A stretch of DNA of 5,601 bases from JBLHUT01 sp047629975 (GCA_047629975.1 JBLHUT010000231.1:1-5601), one strand, 5' to 3'; positions 1-5,601 are shown, numbered from the stretch's first letter. Program-made: numbers and translations. The notes: generated by a model from the sequence alone, not told the origin.

Positions 1-233
1 GGACGCGTGAAGGTTGGCTTTATTTGGCTGTGATCCTGGATCTGCATTCCCGGCGCGTTATCGGTTGGGCGGTTAGCAACCGCATGAAGCGTGATCTGGC
101 GATCCGGGCGTTGAAGATGGCCATCGCATTCAGGACACCGCCCGAGGGCTGCATCCATCATACCGACCGTGGCAGTTAATACTGCTCGCATGATTGCCCG
201 AAGATCCTTCGCAAGAACGGGTTCAAGGCTTCC

Positions 234-270
234 CCTCTCGTGCATGGAAACATGCACTGCCGGGCAATGG
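234..270 (+). other. 37-nt insertion in the IS3 integrase gene
   Basis: Integrase homology stops after the Ser codon at 231-233 (GFKAS) and resumes directly at the ATG at 271-273 (MSGKGNC). In related proteins, as I recall the family, these two blocks are adjacent. The 37 intervening bases match nothing expected and shift the frame by one. They contain a perfect 7-bp inverted repeat with a GAAA loop (240-257). The origin is unknown: it could be an excision footprint, a small repeat unit or a local duplication. The exact edges depend on alignment to an intact copy. Confidence 0.6.
240..257. repeat. Perfect inverted repeat with GAAA loop
   Basis: GTGCATG (240-246) and CATGCAC (251-257) are exact reverse complements separated by GAAA. 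As RNA this would be a 7-bp stem closed by a GNRA-type tetraloop. It lies wholly inside the 37-nt insertion that breaks the IS3 integrase. There is no following T-run, so it is not a Rho-independent terminator. Confidence 0.75.
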
Positions 271-351
271 ATGAGCGGAAAAGGAAATTGCGATGATACT
301 GCAGCGGTTGAGACGTTCTTCAAAACGATCAAGGCAGAGCTGATCTGGCGG

Positions 352-378
352 GACACCCGCGACACCCGCGACACCCGC
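352..378 (+). repeat. Three tandem copies of GACACCCGC
   Basis: The 9-mer GACACCCGC occurs three times in perfect tandem (352-360, 361-369, 370-378) and encodes Asp-Thr-Arg three times inside the IS3 integrase remnant. Related integrases have a shorter stretch here (roughly WR-x-x-W-(D/E)-TRRQ), so the array probably grew by in-frame slippage from one D-T-R unit. It does not disturb the frame. Confidence 0.9.
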
Positions 379-517
379 AGGCAGGCCGGGATGGCGATCG
401 TCGAATACATCAACGGCTTTTATAATCCGCGCCACCGACACTCGGCATTGGGTTGGGAAAGCCCCGTCGCTTTCGAAAGGAAAGTGGCTAAAACGAGCAC
501 TCGGAGCGGCACAAAAC

Positions 518-529
518 GTGACAGGTCCA
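518..529. repeat. Probable right terminal inverted repeat of the IS3 element
   Basis: GTGACAGGTCCA reads outward to a terminal CA and marks where IS3-type sequence gives way to IS5-type sequence. The partner repeat is outside the window, so this is a placement by context rather than by pairing. Confidence 0.5.
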
Positions 530-557
530 CCTTGGTGCTCGGGCTGGCATGGTTTGG

Positions 558-791
558 GTGCTCTACAGCTGGGGTTCTGCCATGACCCATCCCGAAGGGC
601 ACTTTCATAGTCGAGCACGTCTGGACAGCAGCATCACTATAGGTTGGCCGTCGCCCAGGCTTGCCGGTAGGCGCGGCGTCCCGGCACATTTCGGGGTTGA
701 ACCAGATCGTCATCGGCCCCTGACGTTTGAGCGCATCGTTGTAGGCGGGCCAGTTCGTGGATTTGTAGGTCGGGGGTATGGGTGTGCTCAT
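558..791 (-). pseudogene. IS5-family transposase, N-terminal fragment
   Basis: Translation from the ATG at 791-789 gives MSTPIPPTYKSTNWPAYNDA followed by LKRQGPMTIWFNPEM, AAPTGK and YSDAAVQTC-TMKV-FGM. This is the characteristic start of IS5-family (IS903-like group) transposases, which are normally about 300 aa. Homology is clear for about 68 residues and weak up to about residue 78 (VEHP). The expected continuation toward the first catalytic Asp is absent. The open frame goes on to 420, but after about residue 87 it is only the reverse complement of the IS3 end (VDLSRF matches the IS3 terminus), so that extension is a chimera. No catalytic residue remains, so the fragment cannot act as a transposase. 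Confidence 0.85.
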
Positions 792-820
792 GCACTTCAG
801 CTATCAAACTGTCCCCCACA

Positions 821-839
821 GGTTTTGTGGAACAAGCCC
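821..839. repeat. Terminal inverted repeat of the IS5 element
   Basis: On the minus strand this reads GGGCTTGTTCCACAAAACC, which resembles the ends of IS5/IS903-like elements as I remember them (GGGCTTGTTGCACAAA or close). It lies about 30 bp upstream of the transposase start, the expected place for the start-side repeat. The opposite repeat is missing, so the exact last base (838 or 839) is uncertain. Confidence 0.68.
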
Positions 840-860
840 CATTCGTAGTATAGCTTGCGT

Positions 861-889
861 TTGGGATAGCTTAAATATCCAAGTGTGAT
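861..889 (+). promoter_or_regulatory. Possible promoter and operator-like inverted repeat for the efflux operon
   Basis: TTGGGA (861-866) and TGTGAT (884-889) are each 4/6 matches to the sigma-70 hexamers and are spaced 17 bp apart. This would put the transcript start at about 895-900, upstream of the ATG at 942. Between them lies an imperfect inverted repeat: TTGGGATA (861-868) against TATCCAA (876-882) around GCTTAAA, with one unpaired G. A repeat overlapping a promoter suits a repressor site, common for RND pumps, but no regulator gene is in the window. The matches are weak and the call is speculative. Confidence 0.25.
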
Positions 890-929
890 TGAACTGTGGA
901 TTGCCGCCCTATCTGGTAGCGTTGGAAGT

Positions 930-944
930 GGAGTTTGTATCATG
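930..944 (+). promoter_or_regulatory. Ribosome binding site that fixes the adaptor start
   Basis: GGAG at 930-933 lies 8 nt before the ATG at 942. The in-frame GTG at 885 has no purine-rich site before it and would put about 19 extra residues ahead of a good signal peptide. This favours the ATG at 942. Confidence 0.7.
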
Positions 945-2057
945 CGCATTATCGGGCAACTGTTTGCCGTCGCAGCGACTTCGTTGCTCTTGTCAGCAGG
1001 ATCATCGTTGTCACAAGGCCGCCCCGCGGCTGTGGGCGTTCAGGCCGTGGAAATCCGTGAACTGACGGAAACTGTGCCTGTTTTTGCTGAAATCGTCACC
1101 TCTCGTGATGGTGCGGTTGCAAGTCGTGTCGCAGGCAATGTCGACAAGGTGCATGTTCTGGCTGGAACGCGCGTGTCGCAGGGTGACCTGCTGGTAGAGT
1201 TGGACGCTGAATTGCTGACCATCCTTCTGGCTCAGGCTGAGGCGCAGATGGCCGAAGCCCGTGCTGCGATTGCAACGGCAACACTGCGGGTTGATCGTAC
1301 AAGTACGGTTTTCACGCGAACCGAAGCGTTGCGCGGCTCTACTGCGTTCAGTCAGGGCCGCTTTGACGAGGCCGAGGCAGATCTGCTCGAAGCAAGGTCG
1401 CAGTTGGCCGAGGCGAACGCCCGCCAGAAAAGTATCGAGGCACAGGTGGCCGAAGCCCGCTATCAACTTGACCGCAGCTCGATCAGCGCTCCGTTCTCGG
1501 GGGCAGTTATCGAGGTAAACACAATCCCTGGAGCCTATATTCAGGCAGGAAGCCCCGTTGTACGCCTGTTGGATATTGACTCTTTCGAGGTACAGGCAAG
1601 CGTGCCCGCGCGACTGGTTACCTCTTTGGCTGTGGGCCAGCAGATGCAGGGCAGTCTTGAGACAGGTGAGAAATTGACGCTGGATCTGCGGGCGATCCTG
1701 CCGATCGAAAACATCTCGACCCGCACACGTGCGGTCCGGTTTTCAGCACCCGGTCTTGGTGCGATCCGGAATACGGCTATTGGCCAATCGGTTACGATCG
1801 AAATTCCCGTGGGTGCGGTGCGCGATGTTTTGTCCGTGCCAAAAGATGCGCTTGTGCAAGGGCGCGATGGATGGACCGTGTTTGTGGCCGCTGACGGCAA
1901 GGCGCAACCGCGCCCTGTGCAACTGGGCATCGCGCTGGGGAACCGGTACGAGGTGCTTGGCGGTCTTACCCCCGGTGATCTGGTTGTCGTACGCGGCAAC
2001 GAGCGGCTGCGGCCGGGACAAGACATCGCTCCCAGCCCGGTCGAGGAGACGAACTGA
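942..2057 (+). CDS. RND efflux periplasmic adaptor subunit (HlyD/AcrA-type membrane fusion protein)
   Basis: This 371-aa protein is the periplasmic adaptor that links an RND pump to an outer-membrane channel. Residues 1 to about 25 form a Sec signal peptide (MR, then a hydrophobic run with LLLSAGSSLS). There is no lipobox Cys, so it is probably soluble or peripherally attached rather than a lipoprotein. Next come the first lipoyl half (about 57-89, with GTRVSQGDLLVELD), an alpha-helical hairpin rich in Ala/Glu/Gln (about 89-176), the second lipoyl half (about 178-210, SISAPFSGAV then GSPVVRLLDID), a beta-barrel (about 212-290) and a membrane-proximal domain (about 305-371, VPKDAL, VVRGNERLRPGQ). 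The length is usual for the family. The stop overlaps the pump start by one base, so the two are almost surely cotranscribed and partner proteins. An in-frame GTG at 885 is the alternative start but lacks a ribosome site. Function is firm; the cargo is unknown. Confidence 0.95.
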   Translation: MRIIGQLFAVAATSLLLSAGSSLSQGRPAAVGVQAVEIRELTETVPVFAEIVTSRDGAVASRVAGNVDKVHVLAGTRVSQGDLLVELDAELLTILLAQAEAQMAEARAAIATATLRVDRTSTVFTRTEALRGSTAFSQGRFDEAEADLLEARSQLAEANARQKSIEAQVAEARYQLDRSSISAPFSGAVIEVNTIPGAYIQAGSPVVRLLDIDSFEVQASVPARLVTSLAVGQQMQGSLETGEKLTLDLRAILPIENISTRTRAVRFSAPGLGAIRNTAIGQSVTIEIPVGAVRDVLSVPKDALVQGRDGWTVFVAADGKAQPRPVQLGIALGNRYEVLGGLTPGDLVVVRGNERLRPGQDIAPSPVEETN

Positions 2058-2059
2058 TG
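2043..2059 (+). promoter_or_regulatory. Ribosome binding site and coupled start of the pump gene
   Basis: GAGGAG (2043-2048) lies 8 nt before the pump ATG at 2057, inside the last codons of the adaptor. Stop and start share one base (TGATG, 2055-2059). This arrangement suits translational coupling, keeping adaptor and pump synthesis linked. Confidence 0.75.
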
Positions 2060-5000
2060 GATATCATCCGTTTTGCCATCGACCGCCCCGTCGCGGTTGT
2101 GGCCGCTGTGATGATGGCGGTGCTGTTCGGCCTCATCGCATTGTCGCGCATTCCGATCCAGTTGGCGCCTGACGTGCGCAAACCCATTGTCGTGATCGAG
2201 ACGAATTGGCCGGGGGCGGCCCCTTCGGAGGTCGAGCGCGAAATCGTCAACCCGCAAGAAGAGGCCCTGCGCGGGCTTGAAGGGCTCGAGATCATGACCT
2301 CCCGGTCCCGTACCGGGCGCGCAGAAGTTACGCTTGAATTTATGGTCGGCTCGAACATGAGCCAGTCGCTGTTGTTGGTCTCGAACCGTCTTGACCGCGT
2401 CAGCGGATACCCCGACGAGGCGAACGAGCCGTCGTTGAACACCTCGGGCGCGGATGACAGCCCGATTGCGTGGGTCTTGCTGACGGCTCAGGACGGAAAC
2501 ACCCGCGCGATGCCGACCTATGGCGATTTCGTCGAGGACGTTATCAAAGACCGCATCGAGCGGATCGAGGGCGTGTCTGCTGTAAACATCTTCGGGGGGG
2601 TCACGCGCGAATTGCAGGTCGTGGTTGATCCGCGTCGCTTGTCGCGTTTCGGGTTGACGGTCCCCGAGGTGGTGCGGATTTTGCGATCGGAAAACATATC
2701 CATATCCGCCGGCGATGTGGATGAGGGCAAGCGACGTTATGTCGTGCGCACCGAAGGCAATCTGAATACCGCAGATGCAATTCGCAATGTTGTGTTGCGC
2801 TCGGGGGCTGTGAGTGGGGGGACAGGCCGGGTTCGCGTCAGCGATGTGGCCGAGGTCGGATTTGCCTTCAAGGAACCTACCAGCCGCCTGCGTTACAAGG
2901 GCGAACCGGGGCTTGCGTTCAATGTTGTGCGCGAATCCGGTGCCAATGTCATAAGTGTCATGAAGGAGCTGCGCCTGACGCTCGCAGAGCTGGAGACTGG
3001 CCCGATTGCCGATGCGGGTCTCAACGTGCAGCAGGTTTACGACGAGACGATTTATATCGACGGGGCGATTTCGCTGGTGACGCAGAACATCTGGATCGGT
3101 GGCGCATTGGCTGCGGTGATCCTGATGCTTTTTTTGCGGTCGCTGCGGGCCACGCTTGTTGTGTCCTTGTCGATCCCTGTGTCGATTGTGGCGACATTCG
3201 TGGTCATGGCGATCACGGGCCGGACCCTGAATGTGATCTCGCTTGCCGGAATTGCATTTGCGGTCGGTATGATCGTGGATGCGGCGATTGTGGTGCTCGA
3301 AAATATTTTCCGGCTGCGCGAAGCGGGGCTGTCAAGGCGCGAGGCGGCATATCAGGGTGCAAGTCAGGTCTGGGGGGCGATCCTTGTGTCGGCACTCACG
3401 ACAGTGTTGGTGTTTGTCCCGATCCTGATTATGCAGCTCGAGGCGGGGCAATTGTTTCGGGACATTGCTGTCGCCATCTCGGTATCGGTTCTGTTGTCGC
3501 TTGTTGTTGCCGTCACGGTAATCCCGGCTCTTGCCAGCCGCTTGCTGAGCGCCAAGGATCAAAAACCGATGCGCATCTGGGGGCTGGATCATCTTGCGGT
3601 GGGCTTTCGTCAGCTTGTGATGGCTTATGTGCGCCTGACTGTGCGGTTTCGTGCGCTTGGTATCTTGATGGTCGTGCTGATTGCGGGGGGGGCTGCTGTT
3701 GTCAGCTGGAGTTTCCTGCCGAGGCTTGAGTACCTCCCCGAGGGGAACCGGAACCTTGTGTTTGGTCTGATCATCCCGCCGCCGGGCTATAATCTTGATA
3801 CAACCGAAACCATCGCCCAGCGGATCGAAGAGGTCGCCCGCCCGCTGTGGGAGGCCGCCCCGGCAACACAAACCGACGACGGAACCCCGACAATCGAGAA
3901 CTTCTTTTTTGTGGCCACCCCGGGCAACTCGTTTGTCGGAGCGGGGGCTGTCGATGGACAGCGTGCCGCCGAGTTGATCCCGGTTTTGTCGCGCCCGATC
4001 TTCTCTGAACCCGGAACATTCGGGTTTATGACCCAACCGTCGCTGTTCGGGCGCGGTGTCGGGGGGGGGCGTGCAATCGAGCTGAACATCTCGGGGCAGG
4101 ACCTGAACGACATTCTTGCGGTTGCAGGGCGCTCAGCGGGCATCGTGGCCGGCCTGTTGCCGCGATCCGAAGGGCATCAGTTCCGGCCCATTCCGGGGCT
4201 GGAGCTTGGTGCGCCAGAGATACGCCTGATCCCGAACCGGTTGCATCTGGCAGATGCCGGACTGGACAGTTCAGGGCTTGCTGCAACGGTTGATGCGTTC
4301 AATGACGGCCTCAGGGTTGCCGAAATTACTGTTGGTGCCGAGCGTGTCGATCTGGTGCTCAAGGGCGATCCGCTGATCAGTGACGCCGTCCGGACACAAG
4401 AGGTGGGCAATTATCCCGTTGTGACGCCAAACGGTCAGATCGTGCCCGTTTCTGCCTTGGCCGAAGTGGTGCTTACTGCCGGCCCTACGGAAATTCGCCA
4501 TCGTGACCGCTTGCGCACTGTGACACTTGAGATCCGCCCGTCAGACGCGTTGCCGCTTGAGGAAGCGGTCGAGCTGTTGCAGCGCGAGGTCGTTGACGTG
4601 CTTCAGGCCCAAGGTATCCCGCAGGGTATCCGCATATCGGTCTCTGGCACCGCGGATCAACTGAGCCAGACATGGGCCGCCATTCAGATCAACCTGATCG
4701 TGGCGTTGGTGATTGTGTTTCTGGTGATGGCGATCCTGTTTGAAAGTTTCGTGCTGCCACTGGTCATCATGATTGCCGTGCCTGTTGCTGCGGCGGGCGG
4801 TGTGGGGGGATTGGCGCTGCTCAATACTTATCAGACACAGCCGCTTGATATGCTGACGCTGCTCGGATTTATCATTCTGATCGGAATTGTGGTGAACAAT
4901 GCGATCCTGATTGTGCATCAAACGTTGTTTCATTTGCGCGACGAAGGAATGGATCCGATTGACGCCATCGAAGAGGCAACCCGAAACCGTATCCGCCCCA

Positions 5001-5215
5001 TTTTCATGTCCACGCTTACTAGTGTGATGGGAATGCTGCCGTTGATTGTCTTTCCGGGAGAAGGGTCCGAACTTTATCGGGGCCTTGGCGCGGTTGTTGT
5101 CGGGGGGCTTTCGATGTCGGCATTTCTTACGCTGCTGACTGTGCCGCCCTTGCTGCGCCTTTGTATTCGCAAGCCGGAGGGCGAACCCCTGATGACCGAC
5201 AGCCTTCGGGCGTGA
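2057..5215 (+). CDS. RND-family efflux transporter, inner-membrane permease subunit
   Basis: This 1052-aa protein is a full-length RND exporter (AcrB is 1049 aa) that should trimerise in the inner membrane and use proton influx to drive substrate out through the adaptor. TM1 is near residues 12-31. A large periplasmic loop follows to about 343 and contains the family motif WPGAAPSEVE. TM2-TM6 span about 344-492, TM7 about 535-552, a second large loop runs to about 876, and TM8-TM12 span about 880-1036, so both halves of the tandem fold are present. TM4 reads GMIVDAAIVVLEN: D408 aligns with AcrB D407, but A409 replaces D408 of AcrB. TM10 reads VVNNAILIVHQ: N947 replaces AcrB K940, and H954 stands where AcrB has Glu. 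R978 (NRIRP) aligns with AcrB R971. The lone TM4 Asp recalls heavy-metal pumps such as CusA, but TM10 lacks the CusA Glu, so it is best called HAE1-like/NolG-like with unknown substrate. The gene carries G-runs of 7, 8 and 9 bases and appears intact. Confidence 0.97.
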   Translation: MDIIRFAIDRPVAVVAAVMMAVLFGLIALSRIPIQLAPDVRKPIVVIETNWPGAAPSEVEREIVNPQEEALRGLEGLEIMTSRSRTGRAEVTLEFMVGSNMSQSLLLVSNRLDRVSGYPDEANEPSLNTSGADDSPIAWVLLTAQDGNTRAMPTYGDFVEDVIKDRIERIEGVSAVNIFGGVTRELQVVVDPRRLSRFGLTVPEVVRILRSENISISAGDVDEGKRRYVVRTEGNLNTADAIRNVVLRSGAVSGGTGRVRVSDVAEVGFAFKEPTSRLRYKGEPGLAFNVVRESGANVISVMKELRLTLAELETGPIADAGLNVQQVYDETIYIDGAISLVTQNIWIGGALAAVILMLFLRSLRATLVVSLSIPVSIVATFVVMAITGRTLNVISLAGIAFAVGMIVDAAIVVLENIFRLREAGLSRREAAYQGASQVWGAILVSALTTVLVFVPILIMQLEAGQLFRDIAVAISVSVLLSLVVAVTVIPALASRLLSAKDQKPMRIWGLDHLAVGFRQLVMAYVRLTVRFRALGILMVVLIAGGAAVVSWSFLPRLEYLPEGNRNLVFGLIIPPPGYNLDTTETIAQRIEEVARPLWEAAPATQTDDGTPTIENFFFVATPGNSFVGAGAVDGQRAAELIPVLSRPIFSEPGTFGFMTQPSLFGRGVGGGRAIELNISGQDLNDILAVAGRSAGIVAGLLPRSEGHQFRPIPGLELGAPEIRLIPNRLHLADAGLDSSGLAATVDAFNDGLRVAEITVGAERVDLVLKGDPLISDAVRTQEVGNYPVVTPNGQIVPVSALAEVVLTAGPTEIRHRDRLRTVTLEIRPSDALPLEEAVELLQREVVDVLQAQGIPQGIRISVSGTADQLSQTWAAIQINLIVALVIVFLVMAILFESFVLPLVIMIAVPVAAAGGVGGLALLNTYQTQPLDMLTLLGFIILIGIVVNNAILIVHQTLFHLRDEGMDPIDAIEEATRNRIRPIFMSTLTSVMGMLPLIVFPGEGSELYRGLGAVVVGGLSMSAFLTLLTVPPLLRLCIRKPEGEPLMTDSLRA
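2594..2600 (+). repeat. Poly-G tract, 7 bases
   Basis: Seven consecutive G within the pump gene, encoding Gly-Gly and the first base of the next Val (FGGV). It is one of several long G-runs in the gene where slippage would shift the frame. Confidence 0.9.
3685..3692 (+). repeat. Poly-G tract, 8 bases
   Basis: Eight consecutive G in the pump gene, spanning the end of an Ala codon, two Gly codons and the first base of the next Ala (IAGGAA) in TM7. Confidence 0.9.
4061..4069 (+). repeat. Poly-G tract, 9 bases
   Basis: Nine consecutive G form three GGG glycine codons (VGGGRA) in the second periplasmic loop of the pump. This is the longest homopolymer in the window. Gain or loss of one G would truncate the pump after roughly two thirds of its length. 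Confidence 0.9.
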
Positions 5216-5326
5216 TGGCAGCAAGGCATCGCAAGATATCTTTGTCGTTACTTGGTCTGCGATACCGACCCCTGATAGATTTGAAGGGAGTTGCGCGCAA
5301 GAATACCACGCAGTCCAGATAGCAAG

Positions 5327-5601
5327 CGGTGTTGGCCTTTTGAACTGAAGGCACGGATTGTTGCGGAAACACTGATCGAGGGCGCGACTGTGAATGGGGT
5401 TGCCAAGTGATATGGTTTGATACCGGGCAGCCTTTCAGGTTGGCGACGCATCGCGGGAACGGGCACGCTTTTTTGCCTAACCTGGATGGCATGGATTTTG
5501 CGCCCGCGCAGATTGAAGCCCCCAGGTTGCTTGAACCGGCCCCGATGCCACCCACCAGTTCGAGCGGCTCAAAGGTGGAGTGACGATCCGCTTGGCCCCC
5601 G
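5327..5601 (+). pseudogene. IS66-family orfA (TnpA) remnant, frameshifted, 3'-partial in window
   Basis: Three frames together spell an IS66 accessory protein TnpA. From 5327 one frame gives KR-WPFELKARIVAETL, then EGATVNGVAK. A TGA at 5408-5410, probably an old CGA Arg codon, interrupts it, and the frame goes on with YGLIPGSLSGWRRIA and GTL. At a six-T run (5469-5474) one base seems lost, and frame 1 continues as LPNLDGMDFAPAQIEAP from 5473. A second shift around 5545-5560 moves to frame 3, giving FERLKGGVTIRLAP up to the window edge. The block order matches intact TnpA proteins (about 130 aa, N-terminal HTH-like part, then the KG-VTIRL segment). The start and the left end of the element are not recognisable. 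With one stop and at least two frameshifts the gene is dead; TnpB and the DDE transposase would lie downstream if retained. Confidence 0.83.

Larger units (their letters stand above)
3..489 (+). pseudogene. IS3-family transposase orfB (rve integrase core), 5'-partial and broken
   Basis: The conceptual protein is the C-terminal half of an IS3 orfB DDE integrase. Frame 3 (3-176) reads through LYLAVILDLHSRRVIGW and HHTDRGS. A TAA at 177-179 stands where the family normally has Gln (DRGSQY). The same frame stays homologous to 233 (KILRKNGFKAS). A 37-nt insertion (234-270) then shifts the match to frame 1, which continues from MSGKGNC through AAVETFFKTIKAEL and YINGFYNPRHRHSALGW to about 489. The three catalytic acids are still visible: Asp at 39-41, Asp at 165-167 and Glu at 310-312. 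The usual NCYDN motif has become NCDDT. The natural stop after KVA seems lost, so the frame runs on to 585. An ATG at 169 opens a continuous frame, but its first residues are not integrase sequence. Family assignment is secure; the order of mutations is unknown. Confidence 0.9.
1..529 (+). mobile_element. IS3-family insertion sequence remnant, right-hand part
   Basis: The window opens inside an IS3-family element. The integrase coding region (3-489) is followed by about 40 bases of non-coding end. The outer boundary is placed at about 529 because the sequence ends GTGACAGGTCCA (518-529), a plausible right terminal repeat with the terminal CA usual in this family, and because IS5-type sequence begins just beyond. 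The left part of the element (orfA, N-terminus of orfB, left repeat) lies outside the window, so neither the target duplication nor the repeat pairing can be checked. The coding part is broken in several places, so the copy cannot transpose by itself. The boundary is an inference; the family assignment rests on the integrase. Confidence 0.82.
530..839 (-). mobile_element. IS5-family insertion sequence remnant, transposase-start end
   Basis: This stretch holds the beginning of an IS5-family transposase on the minus strand (558-791), its short leader (792-820) and a terminal repeat (821-839). The remainder of the element is missing: the match fades near 558 and the neighbouring IS3 right end lies at about 529. 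The simplest reading is that the IS3 element inserted into, or recombined with, an older IS5 copy. The rest of the IS5 could lie to the left of the IS3 element, outside the window. Confidence 0.78.

Noticed and set aside
169..585. Open frame from an ATG at 169 as a separate intact 138-aa gene.
   Set aside because: Its first part is out-of-frame integrase DNA and the inserted 37 bases, and its tail after about 489 is read-through past the lost stop. Only the middle is integrase.
420..791. Minus-strand 123-aa frame as one complete gene.
   Set aside because: Only the first 70-78 residues are IS5 transposase. The rest is the antisense of the IS3 end.
825..855. Hybrid promoter with -35 TTGTGG in the IS5 repeat and -10 TATAGC.
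   Set aside because: The 3/6 match in the -35 and the 19-bp spacing are too weak to list as a feature; kept only as an alternative within a finding.
885..941. Upstream in-frame GTG start for the adaptor (19 extra residues).
   Set aside because: There is no ribosome site before the GTG, it overlaps the candidate -10 region, and the extension would precede a good signal peptide. The ATG at 942 has GGAG at a proper distance.
5202..5211. GCC-TTCG-GGC mini-hairpin at the end of the pump gene as a terminator.
   Set aside because: The stem is only 3 bp, lies within the coding sequence and has no T-run after it.
4541..5224. Long minus-strand open frame (227 aa) opposite the pump; similar ones at 1541-2257 and 3332-4036.
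   Set aside because: The frames are His/Arg/Gln/Ser/Pro-rich, show no family signature, and lie opposite strongly conserved RND or adaptor codons. They are explained by high-GC codon bias.
5233..5242. AAGATATCTT, a perfect 10-bp palindrome in the spacer after the pump.
   Set aside because: It is short, isolated and AT-rich with no paired copy or terminator features; such palindromes occur by chance.
5127..5555. Minus-strand 142-aa open frame across the downstream spacer.
   Set aside because: It overlaps the pump end and the antisense of the IS66 remnant, and no part of it resembles a known family.

Overview
This window looks like accessory DNA of an alphaproteobacterium, probably a Rhodobacterales (Roseobacter/Paracoccus-like) genome. 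That is an inference from codon usage (GGG/GCG/CGC-rich, C- or G-ending codons) and from three insertion-sequence remnants whose transposases resemble types I associate with that order. No rRNA, housekeeping marker or other species-level marker is present.

Layout: (1) 1-529 is the right-hand part of a decayed IS3-family element. It holds the C-terminal half of the orfB integrase, broken by an in-frame stop, a 37-nt insertion and probably loss of the natural stop. (2) 530-839 is the start-side end of an IS5-family element on the minus strand. It keeps about 78 codons of transposase N-terminus and its terminal inverted repeat at 821-839, and is cut off at the IS3 right end. (3) 840-941 is a short spacer with a possible promoter and operator-like inverted repeat. 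(4) 942-2057 and 2057-5215 form a tight two-gene operon, overlapping by one base, that encodes a periplasmic adaptor (membrane fusion protein) and an RND inner-membrane efflux pump. (5) 5216-5326 is a spacer with nothing clearly recognisable. (6) 5327-5601 is a badly frameshifted IS66-family orfA (tnpA) remnant running off the window edge.

The only intact genes are the adaptor and the pump. They should assemble as the inner-membrane and periplasmic parts of a proton-driven tripartite exporter. The third part, a TolC-type outer-membrane channel, and any dedicated regulator are absent here and must come from elsewhere. The pump is full length (1052 aa) but departs from the classical AcrB proton relay: one of the two TM4 aspartates is Ala and the TM10 lysine is Asn, with His instead of an acidic residue seven positions on. 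The substrate cannot be read from the sequence.

I found no convincing new type of system. The points most worth a second look are the non-canonical relay, the long poly-G tracts inside the pump gene, the hairpin-bearing 37-nt insertion in the IS3 integrase, and the position of the operon directly beside an IS end.
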